DNA of 64,000 bases from Isoperla grammatica (Eukaryota; Arthropoda; Insecta; Plecoptera; Perlodidae). Below are positions 1 to 11,399 of the stretch, piece by piece; position 1 is the first letter of the stretch, and each line of letters opens with the position of its first letter. The DNA is taken from assembly GCA_945910005.1 (NCBI GenBank), contig OX246746.1, forward strand, positions 42,877,886 through 42,941,885, read 5' to 3'. A program made the translations under genes and the position numbers. The notes under the pieces are model-generated. The model worked only from the letters and a program-made list of their open reading frames with translations, had not been told where the DNA came from and ran no database searches.

Positions 1-130
1 CAAGTTGGTCAAAGATCAGTAGAATGCCTAACCTAATCAGTCAACCGGTCAACTGTGATGTCTGGTTACGAACAACCATTACTAACTGAAAATTATCAAT
101 AAATTAAACTACATCACATTACGCGTATGA

Positions 131-372
131 TTAAAGAAATAAAATAGGCTAGTATTTATAGTCTACCCACTCAGTTTCAAGAACTATTTTCAGTGCGAGG
201 TATTTATATATAACTAATTATGTCGTTGCTGACGGAGCTAAGCTACACCAGTATGTTAGATGGATTAAAGTCAAGTTCCAAAGTTAAGGAAACCCGGCCC
301 GTACCGATGTTCGAACCTTGGACCTTCCATAATGAAAGCAGGAACACCGATTAGAGACCAACGAGTAACAGT
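131..372 (-). repeat. tRNA-derived SINE, family R, copy A
   Basis: This is one of three copies in the window that share the block GTCTACCCACTCAG, then AGAACT and CAGTG (the others are near 12.97 kb and 27.45 kb). Read on the minus strand, it begins with a tRNA-like head holding a B-box-like GGTTCGAAC (complement of 306-314). It continues through a divergent body and ends in an A/T-rich tail near 131-150. The copy is diverged from the other two. A SINE is the best reading, from the head, body and A-rich tail layout; the exact ends are not certain. Confidence 0.5.
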
Positions 373-3150
373 TTGATATATAATATTTCTCCAATGGAAC
401 ATGCTCACGTGCTTTGATATGCAAGCATCATTACAAATAAAATGATTTTATGAATACAATTAAAACAATTAAATTTCCGGGATAGGTACTCGTTTGTTTG
501 TTTTAATTAAGTAATTTATAACTATCGTAATACATGCTAAATGGTAAATATAAATGAAAAATACACTATGGAATGACTGCAAGAGCCCAAGAAGCCAAAA
601 CATGGCATAACTGTGGGAATTGTATTAAGAATGTATACAATGGTGACAGTAACAAAACACGGAACATATAGGCCTACTTAGGCCGTATAATAACAAAATA
701 ATGTATGGAACTATACTTTAACTATATATGGATTTATACATTGTATTATTAAGTAGTCTATTTGTTAAACTTTCATCCTTCTTATAACTGCATTACAGTT
801 GTTAAGTAAGTAAATAAATAATTATAATCTATGACTATGACAAACGCCTTATTGCTCATATGTGTGACAAACGTCATATTTATATCTATAAAACGAAGCA
901 TTTTTCTTCTGCTTTCATTTGAAAACGTAAGCCTAAAATAAAAATTTACAAGTAAATAGTCTTGGGCTGAAGCCTACATGTCAAACATGTATCTGACTCG
1001 CCGTTACATCGGGTGCAAACCGAAGGCTACATTTCAGTTCAATTCCCTGAGAGCGTCTTTTACGGTTGACTCCAGTGTCTTGGTGACACAGCAAGGAAGG
1101 GTACTTTCATTTGAGAAATGCTATTTCTATAGAAGTCCACCTACCACATGTGGTTATTTTAACACGTTACTTTAATAATAAACCTTGTTATAATTGTTTT
1201 AAACCACACTACGCTATCACAGTAAATATTAACCAGTTTATTCTATGGTGACTATTATGTCGTTGATACAACTGTGAGCAGGAGAAAGGTTTAGTACAAA
1301 TCATAACTTCAGTAACTATTGTGATATTAAAACACGTTCGTTTTTTGGTAAGTAATGTGATCAATGGGATGAATTGAAATGTATTTATCGAACAAGCACC
1401 TAAAATGTTGATTCTTCAAGAGCGCTTGTCCATAAAAATGCAACATGGCGCCGTCAATAACGTGGGAATAAGCTCTAAAGGATTATTCGAACCAGGTCTT
1501 GCTGCAGAAGAAGAGCATTTCAGTTTTATTGTACCTACTACGCTGCGAACTTCGGAATATCTTCCATTTTAAACGTTTTAGTATGCAATTGAAATTCTTG
1601 CATACTACAGCTGGAACTTGAAAACAAGAATCATTTCTGTAATTTCCTAAAGAAGTTACGTGACTGTTCCTTTATGTTACATCAAAAGCCTTGTCTTAAA
1701 ATTATTAAATTTAATTGAAGCGAACAGTCATAAAAACTTTGTGACTAGCTTAACTCATAAGAGGGCTGACAGTTAAAACTTGCAATCCTAAGATATGTAT
1801 CTAATCAAGAGAATTTTATGAAATGAGGCACTTTTTTATGTAATGAAGTTGAAGAGCGAAAAAATGTTGAGCATAAAGCTGACTGGCTACTCGACATTTG
1901 GCTTTTATAACAGGCTGAAGAAACTAAGGGGGGTAACTCCTCCTCGATACATTTGCATGAACGAGTAGGGGGACAAACAAGTGGAAACAGAGATAAGAGA
2001 TAATGCATAGGCCTACTCAGCAGTGCAGGGAGTATATCTAAAATAGCTCGGTCCTGTTTTCCATGTTATGTTGGGTCTGGGCCCACTCTCAGTTAACGCC
2101 CATGAATCCAGACAGTGTATATTACAGCTTGAAGATAAAATAATCGTTTATGTTACCGCTTTATCAGACGTATTAAGTAAATTATAAGCTTAAATTATTC
2201 AACTTTGTTTCATAAGCTGGTTACAAGGTCATCATAATCTCGTACACGATGCTTGGACTTCAAGGATAAATTTTAATAACTTTATATATAGGCATAAATC
2301 ATATACTATATATTCTGTTTTCTATTGAAAAAACAATTTCTTACTTTGAATATAAGTGTTTGTCGGTCAAATGCGAATCGATTCGTGGGAGTGTAAACGC
2401 GACTTCTTTTGCAAAATCCTATGTGCTGTGTTACACTGCAATTAAAACTTTGTAATGCTTTCTTACTTCCATGCAGTATGACATTGTAAACCCCTGGTGA
2501 CAGTAGCAGACTGTAAAGCCTACTTTGCACTTATGTAGGTCTATTAGATAACCTAGCTACCCACCACAAGCTTTACTTTAACTATGCAGATGCCAGAAGC
2601 ATTTCTTTGTTTTGACTGTCGGCGAATATCTGCTGAGAGAGTGAATTAAACGTTAAATTGAGATTTATAAGTTTTACAATGTGTTTACAGTTTACTTTAT
2701 ACTGTTTAAACGAAAATCAACTTATCCATGGTTATTTAACACCAAGCAGTGGCATATCCAAGGTATGATGTTATGGAGTTATGTTAAGTTATGTTGTTAT
2801 GTTATGAGTTATGGAGTTTAACCCCCTCCCCCCATTCCCTAAACAAAAAACAAAAAGCGAGTGTGTGAGAGGGAGAGGAGAAAAACGAGAAGAAGGAGGG
2901 AGGGAACTATCATATTTACATGATTACACTTTTTATTGTGTTGCCTTCCAGGTGCAGGCAGCAAATTATTAATACATAAATATTGCGATTGTAGACTACG
3001 TCAAGCAAGGCGATTGTCTTATCCTAAAACGTGAAATCCGGTGGCTTGGGGCTTTTGCACTAGACCCTTATATGTTTGAGATATTCGATCCCCCCATTGT
3101 GAGTTTCTAGGTACGTTACTGATACCAAGCACAGCACATGTCCTCATCTG
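373..3150. other. No recognisable gene; unique AT-rich DNA
   Basis: I see no gene here. An open frame at 978-1175 (+, 65 codons) and one at 1805-2008 (-, 67 codons) match no family I recognise, and their lengths are within chance expectation. At 2820-2905 there is a purine/pyrimidine-skewed stretch, C-rich then GAGA-rich. A hAT-like start (CAGTGGCATATCC at 2746) has no visible partner end. Confidence 0.6.
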
Positions 3151-3396
3151 ACACTGACTTAAGCTTCGTTCGTCTTTCTTACACTGGGCCCTACACTGGC
3201 CAGTGTAGCAAAGAGTCTTACACGAGATAAATTGCCAGAGCAACAATCCCCTGCACTGGCTACACTAAAGATGTTTTAACTACAGGGGAATGCCAACAAA
3301 TAGTTGCACTGACCTATGCACGGTATACAAAAGAACGAATCAGAACTGACACTGACTTACACTTGGTGTAAAGATAGGGCAGGCGAACGAAGCTTC
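3150..3396. repeat. Imperfect inverted repeat, possible MITE remnant
   Basis: AAGCTTCGTTCG near 3161-3172 recurs as its reverse complement near 3378-3389. Around each copy are TTACACT/AGTGTAA-type blocks and CTGACACTGACTTA in both halves. The arms are only partly matched, so this is either a decayed foldback element or two facing copies of a short repeat. Confidence 0.35.
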
Positions 3397-3674
3397 CATG
3401 TCTTTGTCTGCTGTGTTAGTTATATATACATAACACACCACGCAGCTGAATGTATATCAATAACATATTGATTGACGTTAGAAACTAAAGCAGAAGAAAG
3501 CTCAGTTAGTTTTCGCACTCCTATATTTGGTTACTGAAAGAGTCACTGAAAGAGATGGGTCAGTACTACTTGAGTACATTAGGCAGTAATTCAGGTCACG
3601 TGATGTGTGCAGAATGTATTGTCAGAGATCCTCTTCAACCATAAGAATACTACTAAGATCCTTAGGACACTACT

Positions 3675-3832
3675 TATATCCTTGTCCCGAAACAGCCTGA
3701 CCGCTGTGTTCGTCATATACGAGTGACTCGTGATTAACCAGCGATCGGTATTTTAATTTGCTGCTTGCTGGTTGGTCACAAACCACTCGTCTATGATAAA
3801 AGCATATGTAAGGTTGTTTCGGTACAGGAATA
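3675..3832. mobile_element. Foldback MITE with 66-bp arms
   Basis: The left arm (3675-3742) and the reverse complement of the right arm (3767-3832) align along their full length at roughly 75 percent. Shared blocks are CCGAAACA, ACGAGTG, GTGA and AACCAGC. The loop is about 24 bases. The outer edges read TA/TATCC and GGAATA, compatible with a TA target duplication, but that is too short to prove. There is no coding capacity, and the superfamily is not identifiable from this copy alone. Confidence 0.6.
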
Positions 3833-4920
3833 CCAAGGTAAGTCTACAGAAGATGTTTCGTAAGATCAACGAGTGTTGGTTGTGTGGGTGATGTTCTGAG
3901 AGTTATTTTCTCTTGCAATTGCAGAAGGTTTGGTTCGATTCTCGATTCGGGCTAGGGTTTTTTTTTTAACTTCGCACCTATAAACGGCTACTTTGGATCC
4001 GTCATAGTAACGAGACACATAGCACATATCATATTGTCGCCCATTAAACATAATATCGTGTAAACTGAGTGAGTAGACAGTAAAATATGCAAGACTGGGT
4101 GTACTTTACTTTCTCTTAGTGTTCGTGTATCTCGCTGTGCTATACGCTCTACTCCCCTCTCTCCAGCCCCCATTGTTTGTCGCGATCTCTTCCCCCTCCA
4201 CCCCGTTCTCTCGTCCTGTACTCCACGCTCAGCGACGCTTCAATAAAACTTCCTTCTTCACGACTCATTTGTGACAAAAGTAATAAAACGTTATTTTGAA
4301 CAATTTCAATTTTTCGTTTTCCTTGTCTCTTAGTGTAATAAATCAAGATATTCGCAGCCAACCTTCCTTATCTGTTAGCTTATTTCAACTCTTAATTCAA
4401 TATCAATATGAATTACTCTAGTCAACATGAAAAATTGTCACAAACAAGAATTGCAGTTCTACGTTGAATATGAAGATCACATGTAGACAAGAATGCTTTT
4501 GGAAGTTTTGGTTGAACAAAAACCAGTTCATGACATAGGTGTTAAGTAGACAGTAGACAACTGTGTGAAATATGGCTGTTTTTTTACAGTTTAATATTAC
4601 TTAATAAATTAATCATAACAACTATTTATTTCTCAAATTTGGATTGGTTATTACCATTGTGTGCAGTAAATTTTGGAGAGGTAACAAATCATTAAAATGT
4701 CTTGTATTGAAGAGTAAAATTAAGAATTTTGCTGCAAGATTTCTCTACCATCTAAAGATACACTAACATTATCTTACCTGCAGGGATATTTGAGTTGTTC
4801 ATTATATTTATCGACCCTCATAATGTAATAAAACCAACAGCCATATTGGTAATAATAATGAATGCGGGCACGAAGGATGCGGTGCAAGCTGTGCCTTCAA
4901 AACCGAGACACTCTGCACCC
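3833..4920. other. No recognisable gene
   Basis: I see nothing specific. Overlapping minus-strand open frames between 3866 and 4361 (61-70 codons) are low-complexity and match no known family. A short CT-rich segment lies near 4140-4215. Confidence 0.55.
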
Positions 4921-5000
4921 GGCATGAACCACTGAACCACTGACCACTGAACCACTGACCACTGAACCACTCAACCACTTAACCACTGAACCACTGGGAG
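4921..5000. repeat. Short AACCACTG tandem repeats
   Basis: AACCACTG or a close variant (ACCACTGACC, ACCACTCA, ACCACTTA) repeats about eight times with irregular spacing of 8-15 bases. It sits between two inverted GCGGTGC/GCACCGC motifs (about 4880 and 5010), so it may be the variable core of a small foldback element. Confidence 0.75.
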
Positions 5001-5604
5001 GGGTTATCGCACCGCACAAAACTCACGTGGTTTAGTAATATCTTGAAAACGCTACACAATAGAATAACATTCAGCTTCGTTAGAACTAAACACCGGAGAA
5101 AGAAACCTTATTTTAATTTAACCCTTACGGTTGTTATTTTGGAAGCCAATTGAAGAAGTACTAATTAATTGGTTTTCCCTAATGATAGCCGCAATAATTG
5201 AAAAACAAGAAATTTTGTTAATACAGATTTTAGTTATTATAAAACTGAATGTTGGTTAGTAACATTTTTTAAATACTGTGACCATTTTTGAGATTTTAAC
5301 TACACGCAGTTTTAATAGTCGAGATTCAAGTTTTTCCTTAAACGCTGCCCGTTTTGGGGATGGTTTGTCTAAATGAGTACACCTATATAAGAGCGAAATA
5401 GTGATATTAAATTAGTACACAATAAACATCAATTAGAAAAATCATAGTGTCCAGTTTCGTAAAATATTGTTCGTGAATACCAATTGTTTTTTTTTAAATA
5501 AGTGGTTTCCAGGTTTCCACTGTGCCTTCACAATATTCCAAATCTACAGTATTACGCAACGAATACTCGTTGGGCTCATAGGCTATTTCCAAGGTCAACG
5601 TCTA
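5001..5604. other. No recognisable gene
   Basis: This is AT-rich sequence before the 56-bp array. An open frame at 5467-5655 (+, 62 codons) runs into the satellite and has no recognisable product. Confidence 0.55.
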
Positions 5605-6332
5605 AACATAGCTGAGTACATCGATGCTGATTCACTGTCACAGTGTTGCAAATAACTTGCAACATAGCTGAATGCATCGATCCTGATTCACAGTCACAGT
5701 GTTGCAAATAACTTGCAACATAGCTGAATGTATCGATCCTGATTCACTGTCACAGTGTTGCAAATAACTTGCAACATAGCTGAGTACATCGATGCTGATT
5801 CACTGTCACAGTGTTGCAAATAACTTACAACATAGCTGAATGTATCGATCCTGATTCACTGTCACAGTGTTGCAAATAACTTGCAACATAGCTGAGTACA
5901 TCGATGCTGATTCACTGTCACAGTGTTGCAAATAACTTACAACATAGCTGAATGTATCGATCCTGATTCACTGTCACAGTGTTGCAAATAACTTGCAACA
6001 TAGCTGAGTACATCGATGCTGATTCACTGTCACAGTGTTGCAAATAACTTGCAACAAAGCTGAGTACATCGATCCTGATTCACTGTCACAGTGTTGCAAA
6101 TAACTTGCCACATAGCTGAATGTATCGATCCTGATTCACTGTCACAGTGTTGCAAATAACTTGCCACATAGCTGAATGTATCGATCCTGATTCACTGTCA
6201 CAGTGTTGCAAATAACTTGCAACATAGCTGAATGCATCGATCCTGATTCACTGTCACAGTGTTGCAAATAACTTGCAACATAGCTGAGTACATCGATCCT
6301 GATTCACTGTCACAGTGTTGCAAATAACTTGC
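5605..6332. repeat. 56-bp minisatellite, 13 units
   Basis: Each unit runs from AACATAGCTGA to AACTTGC. The array is 728 bases, exactly 13 x 56, with no length variation between units. Every unit contains the interrupted palindrome CACTG-TCA-CAGTG. Two main variants (GAGTACATCGATGCTG and GAATGTATCGATCCTG) alternate in part of the array, suggesting a two-unit higher-order repeat. Three linked substitutions separate the variants. There is no coding role: the open frames across it are artefacts of the repeat. Confidence 0.97.
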
Positions 6333-7531
6333 AACAAATAAAAATACTACCTTGTGATAAATCCATAAAAGGTAACATTTGTTATACTGACGCAAAGACA
6401 TTTATGCTTGAGAGGTTTGAAGGGAGATATAAATTATAAATTGTAAACATGTCTTACAAATGCAGCTTCAATGTAATGATATCTGGCTGCATCTGACGAT
6501 CGTGGCTGTTTGAATCTGCAGTGAAGTTAATAGCAGCTATTAATAGTGGCCTTCGTGTTATGACGACTTGTTTAAAGACTAAGTTCTGCACTTGTCCACT
6601 GAGATAATCAGGGATTCCTATATCGTGTTGCACTGTCAAGTAATAAATTTTTAAATTCATGATTCATGAATTTCCGTTTGGAGAGCTTTTTATATCTTTT
6701 AGTGCAAAATGCGTGTGCGGCATTGACATTTATTGAAGGCATGTAATGAGTGGACTGTTTATTTATTTTTAACCACGCGTAAGAAGTATATTTTATGTAC
6801 TTTATATACATATAAATATACATACCCTATTCAGTTATAAAACTGATTTACAAAGAAGAATTCAAATTTCATTTTTGCAATTCTTTTTTATTCAGGCGGA
6901 AATATATTGTGTACACTTAATAACTAATGGGTATGTAGTTATCCTATAAGAAAAAAATGCATTTATTATTGTTCCTAAGTCGCTTCATTTTATGAACGTT
7001 ACTATTTTGATAAAAGCTTATTTAGTTTAAATAATGAAATTCCTTATAGAATCAGCATTGTTTTAGGTTTCGGTTCGCACAGGTGTTGTCTGGGCAAACT
7101 GAGTTTATCTCAATGTAGGGCAAAATTATTTGACATTTTTAGGGCTATAGGGTCGAGGTTGCCTGTTGTTTTATGGCGTTTACACTTTTAAACTTTTAAT
7201 GTGTTTAGGCAAAGTTATTTCATAGGTTGTAATGTAGAAGTTGTTTCAGTTGTCTTTTTGTGCTGTTATGGAGATTTTAGTTGTTTTATGTGCTTAAGGG
7301 GTTTCGAGACCTTTCAGTTGTCCAGTATTTTCAGACGTGTCAGTTTATTTGATTGCATCATTCAGTTGTTTACTTTATTATAGTTCTTTCATAAGAGCTC
7401 AGCTGTTGTTTTAATCGATTCGTGGTTCGATATTTTCAGTTCCATCAATCGAATGTTTCAAACTTTGTCAAGTATTTTACAACGCTTATATTAGCTTGCC
7501 TTGTTTGTCTGGATGGAATCTTTGAATCGAT
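6333..7531. other. No recognisable gene
   Basis: This is AT-rich single-copy-looking DNA. Open frames of 60-71 codons (6454-6660 -, 6608-6823 -, 7201-7383 +) have no recognisable domain and sit in T-rich sequence, so I do not call them genes. Confidence 0.55.
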
Positions 7532-8110
7532 ATTCCACCTACTTCTAGATGTCCGATCAAGCTGAATTTTTTTACACAGACGTATTCCTGATGACAATAC
7601 ATGAATCAACTGGCATATTTACTAAATTGTCAATTAATTTATCATAATTAATTAATTAATGTTTTATATGGAAATCGATGTTTAAATTCCACCTATACTT
7701 ATAAATGTCCAATCAAGCTGAAATTTTTTACACAGACGTATTCTTAATGACAATACATGAATCAACTGTCATATTCACTAAGTTGTCAATTAATTCATCA
7801 CAATTAATTATTTATGTTTTATACGGAAATCGATATTTAACCCACTTTCCAACGTCAAATCGAGTTGAAAGTTTGCACACAGACGTATTCTTAATAACAA
7901 TACACGAATCAATTGTCAAATTTACTAAATAATTAATTGATGCATCATAATTAATTAATTGATGTTTTATATGGGAATCGATAAAACACCCACTTTCGAA
8001 CGTCGAATTGAGCTGAAAGTTTTCACACAGACGTATTCTTAATGACAATAGATGAATCAATTGTCATATTTACTAAATAATGAATTGAACCATCATAATT
8101 AATTAATCGA
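7532..8110. repeat. Four tandem ~150-bp diverged units
   Basis: The landmark ACACAGACGTATTC occurs at 7574, 7730, 7877 and 8025, giving periods of 156, 147 and 148. Each unit also carries TCAAGCTGAAA-like or GAGTTGAAA-like sequence, a TGAATCAA block, AATTAATTAATT and GGAAATCGAT. Units differ by substitutions and small indels, so the array is old. A similar TCAAGTTGAAATTTGGACC phrase lies inside the hAT-type MITE at about 15541, suggesting that the unit derives from a dispersed repeat. Confidence 0.9.
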
Positions 8111-8156
8111 TATTCGATATATATTCGATTGCAAGATTCTTTAAGACTAAAAAGTA

Positions 8157-8466
8157 TAAAATAATATTACATGAATTTTTTTTTTTTTTTTAAACAACGC
8201 TTATATTTAAATGCACTAAAAAGTAAAAAATAAATTTTCGCCCAACAAATTTTTGCCTCACTCGGAAAATAAAAGCGTTGGGCGCTTTCGGTATTGACAT
8301 AGATTGCAGTATTCTGCTGTTTATGCAGGGAAAGCGCCCAACGCTTTTATTTTCCGAGTGAGGCAAAAATTTGTTGGGCGAAAATTTATTTTTTACTTTT
8401 TAGTGCATTTAAATACAAGCGTTGTTTTTTAAAAATAATATTTTTTTCATGTAATATTATTATTTT
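8157..8466. mobile_element. Near-perfect foldback element, ~97-bp inner arms
   Basis: The arms 8192-8288 and 8331-8427 are reverse complements with one mismatch that I can find (TATAAG against TACAAG). They enclose a 42-base loop. Pairing continues outward less perfectly through A/T-rich sequence to ATTACATGAA (about 8165-8174) and TTCATGTAAT (about 8446-8455). There is no ORF. If transcribed, it would give a hairpin of about 100 bp. The near identity of the arms implies recent insertion or arm homogenisation. Confidence 0.9.
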
Positions 8467-8917
8467 ACATTCAATACGTTTGCTGACCCGTTTGATTATT
8501 TTCGTAGTTTAATGTGTTGGTTATTTTTCCGAAGAAGCGTCTCAGTGACATACGTTTCCAGGTGTTTCCATTGCTGTCATTTATTTCTGTAAACAAGAGT
8601 TCCAATGCAACATAATTAACACCATTTCAATATATATCTCTTAGAATTCACATGGATTTAAACATTGCCAGATCGGAGGACTAAACTAAGAAACAGAAAC
8701 AAGTCAAATGTTTGTCTCATACTAACTACAAAATAATTTTTCTGAAAATATAATTGGGAACGATCGTTACAGAAACAAAACACATTAACACAATTCTGAA
8801 TATTAAATAGTAATAGTAATAGAAATTGAATAGTAATAGTAAGAAACAGGTTACATTATGAAAAATGAATTGAGTTCTACCTATATCAAATGTCAATAGT
8901 ATTTATCAATGTGTGAG
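8467..8917. other. No recognisable gene
   Basis: This is AT-rich sequence between the foldback element and the SINE. A short AATAGTAATAGTAATAG run lies near 8803-8842. Nothing else is recognised. Confidence 0.55.
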
Positions 8918-9110
8918 CTGTCCACGGTGGCTCATACGGTTGGGGCACGGGTCCTAAACGCAGGCCACCCAGGGACGTGGGTTCGAATCCCGCGTCAGGG
9001 ATGGGTTCTTCTAATTGTCATTCATATTCATCGTTCATCGCACATCGCCTCGAATAGCGTGATTGCAATAATCGAGACGTATAGCAACAAGAATCATTAC
9101 ATCTTGTAGA
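8918..9110 (+). repeat. tRNA-derived SINE, family S1, copy 1
   Basis: The tRNA-like head has an A-box-like segment (GTGGCTCATACGGTTGG, about 8927-8943) and a B box (GGGTTCGAATCCC, about 8979-8991). The tRNA-unrelated body contains ATAGCGTGATTGCAATAATCGAGACGTA, matched by a second copy at 46658-46830. The head does not fold as a functional tRNA, because the acceptor ends do not pair, so this is a SINE rather than a tRNA gene. The 3' boundary is uncertain; homologous sequence fades after about 9105. Confidence 0.75.
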
Positions 9111-10348
9111 GCACTGCGTTAGGCCTGTCCCATCTAGAAGGGCACACTACATTTATAACACAACCTCAGTATACCACTGAGGCCTGTGCTGTGCTCCTTC
9201 GTTTCAGATACTTTGGTAGCGACTGTACGACCAACCTCGGTTGATAGGTTTTCAAATAATTACTAAAACAACACTGATTATTTAAGATGAGTTTATATAC
9301 CATCCATTTTACAGTTAGGGTATAATTTATATTGCCTAGGATAATTGAGTTCCACCCTTCTAGTCATTCCTCAACCCTTGATAAATTTACGACTCTATGT
9401 GGGTGGAAGCCATAAGCCACACAGCCTAACGGGCAACCCACGCTGTGATGTGGCAGATACGGTTGCCCGTGTGTTCAAACGCAACATAAACAACAGGCAA
9501 TTGGTTACTTTTATGCACAAGTGGAATATACAGAATTGTAGATGTCTAGAATGTGTATTATCACGTGTAATGTAACTATCGATACATACAATTATTTGTT
9601 AAATTATTAGTATATTTTATTTTTTTAATTTAAATTTGTTTATTAGTGTTGTATAATAATTATAAATATAATTCATATAATAATATACAATAGTTATGAC
9701 TATAAATTTTGAAGCAACTGAAATACGGGATGTCTGGATTATAATATTATTATAAACTTAAGCTCCGACAGTTGATTTGAATAGATTCCTCTTACCGCAA
9801 CATTAATACAAAATGAATCGCTCAGCAGTTATCAGTAATTTAGTATCCCGGAATGTTCTCCAGTAGGACGTGGAGGTTGCACGTTGAGCGATGTCATAAA
9901 GACCCCCAGTATTTATCAGCGCTAGGCAGCTCAGCCGAGGAGGTTGGTGTATTTTTATGAGAAATCAAATCGTAAATGTTGATGGAAAATCACAAAAATG
10001 AACGGCAAGGAATATAGAGGGATTGGAAAGGAAATATATTTTTACTAGAATATATATTATCTGATGGAAATTTACTCGTGAGGTGGACTTCTCGGCTATA
10101 GGAAGTCAGCCATCAAGCTGGATGACAATCACGAGTTTATGCTGAAACGTTGTGAGAACCTGACAATGGGGCATTTCTGGGACACCAGACAATAATTCTT
10201 AAACAGCTACAAGACACGAAATACACCCAAAACTTGAACTTCACTTTGCATCATGCTCGTGGAAATATACGTGAAAGATGGTTAGCAGACACCCGCCTGT
10301 TAGGTATGTGTATGATCCTCACTTTTAGCGTGTATATCACGTTATGGT
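9111..10348. other. No recognisable gene up to scaffold gap
   Basis: An open frame at 9345-9575 (+, 76 codons) is not recognised. The block 9770-9960 is moderately GC-rich and looks like older repeat DNA, but I cannot assign it. Sequence at 10190-10348 runs into the gap and shows no reverse transcriptase motif. Confidence 0.5.
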
Positions 10349-10548
10349 NNNNNNNNNNNNNNNNNNNNNNNNNNNNNNNNNNNNNNNNNNNNNNNNNNNN
10401 NNNNNNNNNNNNNNNNNNNNNNNNNNNNNNNNNNNNNNNNNNNNNNNNNNNNNNNNNNNNNNNNNNNNNNNNNNNNNNNNNNNNNNNNNNNNNNNNNNNN
10501 NNNNNNNNNNNNNNNNNNNNNNNNNNNNNNNNNNNNNNNNNNNNNNNN
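10349..10548. other. Scaffold gap (200 N)
   Basis: There are exactly 200 unresolved bases, a fixed-size assembly placeholder. The real distance and any sequence in it are unknown, so the upstream part of the retrotransposon that follows may be missing or misjoined. Confidence 0.99.
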
Positions 10549-10922
10549 ATAAGAGTGCAACCCTCCGGAGGAAGGCATGTGGCTTCCCCTCTATCGAGCA
10601 ATATGCCAATCAGGTAGACCTTATGTTTATAAAAAAGTGCTTCACACGTAACATAGATGTTGACCCCTTAAAAAGACTGCAACTAAGCTACAGAAGTCTA
10701 GTAGACAGTTGTGGTGTGAACTTAGTCCCACCCTTTGCCAGGACTAATTCATATCAGGCTGGGTATTGGTATCGTGTTGCTGCGAAGTGGAATGCTGTGG
10801 ATAAGTCCATTAAGTGCGCCCCTCTGGCTAAGTATGCACACGACACATTAAGGGAGTGTATAAATAATGATATATGTATTGACAAACACTGCTATTCCTT
10901 GGTACATGAATTCGGTATCTAA
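10549..10922 (+). pseudogene. C-terminal end of a non-LTR retrotransposon reverse transcriptase
   Basis: One frame stays open from the scaffold gap to a stop at 10922, about 123 residues. It contains PSIEQYANQVDL, then FARTNSYQAGYWYRVAAKWN near its last third. The arrangement of an R-T-N segment followed by an aromatic-rich stretch and K-W-N is the usual C-terminal tail of non-LTR polyproteins downstream of the reverse transcriptase domain. The polymerase core itself is not visible; it would lie in or beyond the gap. A 3' UTR with a hairpin and an (AAT)n tail follows directly, which supports the element reading. The closest assignment is the CR1/Jockey/I group, but clade placement needs alignment. 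Even if this segment is undamaged, the copy is incomplete. Confidence 0.6.
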
Positions 10923-11225
10923 TTATGTTTCGTTGCATGGTTCATAAAAATTTCACCCACGTTTCTATTTCTTCTACTCTACCATACTCTACACTGTCGT
11001 CTATTATCATCCTCATTAAAGTTAACATTGTATCTTTAAGTTAAGTTTAAGTCTTTAAGTTTGGATTAAAAAGCAGGTTTAGCACTTTGTGTCATGGAGC
11101 TTTTAGCTCTCTCTAACCTGCTTAATAATAGCTTAGTGATAGTTCCATACAGGTGTAGATCTACCTTGGTTCACACTCTAGCGCAAGTCTGTATCTATAT
11201 GAACTGTACCTAAGAGATTGTTGAA
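10923..11225 (+). other. 3' UTR of the non-LTR element, with hairpin
   Basis: This is noncoding sequence between the stop codon and the (AAT)n tail. At 11073-11121 a long stem (GCAGGTTTAG with CTAACCTGC) encloses CACTTTGTG (11083-11091) and an inner stem (GAGCT with AGCTC, 11097-11109). A similar arrangement occurs in the 3' UTR of the second non-LTR copy at 23608-23645. In several non-LTR elements a 3' structure is what the reverse transcriptase recognises; that role here is inference. Confidence 0.5.
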
Positions 11226-11227
11226 TA

Positions 11228-11294
<67 letters not shown>
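11226..11294 (+). repeat. (AAT)n tail of the non-LTR element
   Basis: An uninterrupted AAT/ATA trinucleotide run of about 23 units follows TTGAATAAATAATAA. The second non-LTR copy ends the same way at 23657-23689. A simple (TAA)n end is typical of I-like and some related non-LTR retrotransposons. Confidence 0.9.
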
Positions 11295-11399
11295 TCTCAA
11301 TAAATAATAATAGTTTTGCGTATAGGAATACCTAGGCTAGGATGCCGTGCACACCAGCTATACCTGATGTGACTAACTGCACGTGTACGGGTGTTTGTA

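Noticed and set aside
2746..2905. hAT terminus CAGTGGCATATCC
   Set aside because: No inverse end or octamer duplication could be found downstream.
5605..6332. Regular 56-bp repeats as a CRISPR array
   Set aside because: The whole 56 bp repeats with no unique spacers and no cas genes, in a eukaryotic context; it is a minisatellite.
8918..9000. Functional tRNA gene
   Set aside because: A and B boxes are present but acceptor and anticodon stems do not pair, and a SINE body follows that recurs at 46.7 kb.
10234..10617. Open frames of 78-127 codons spanning the gap near 10.4 kb
   Set aside because: They are mostly unresolved bases; only the part after 10548 shows a family pattern.
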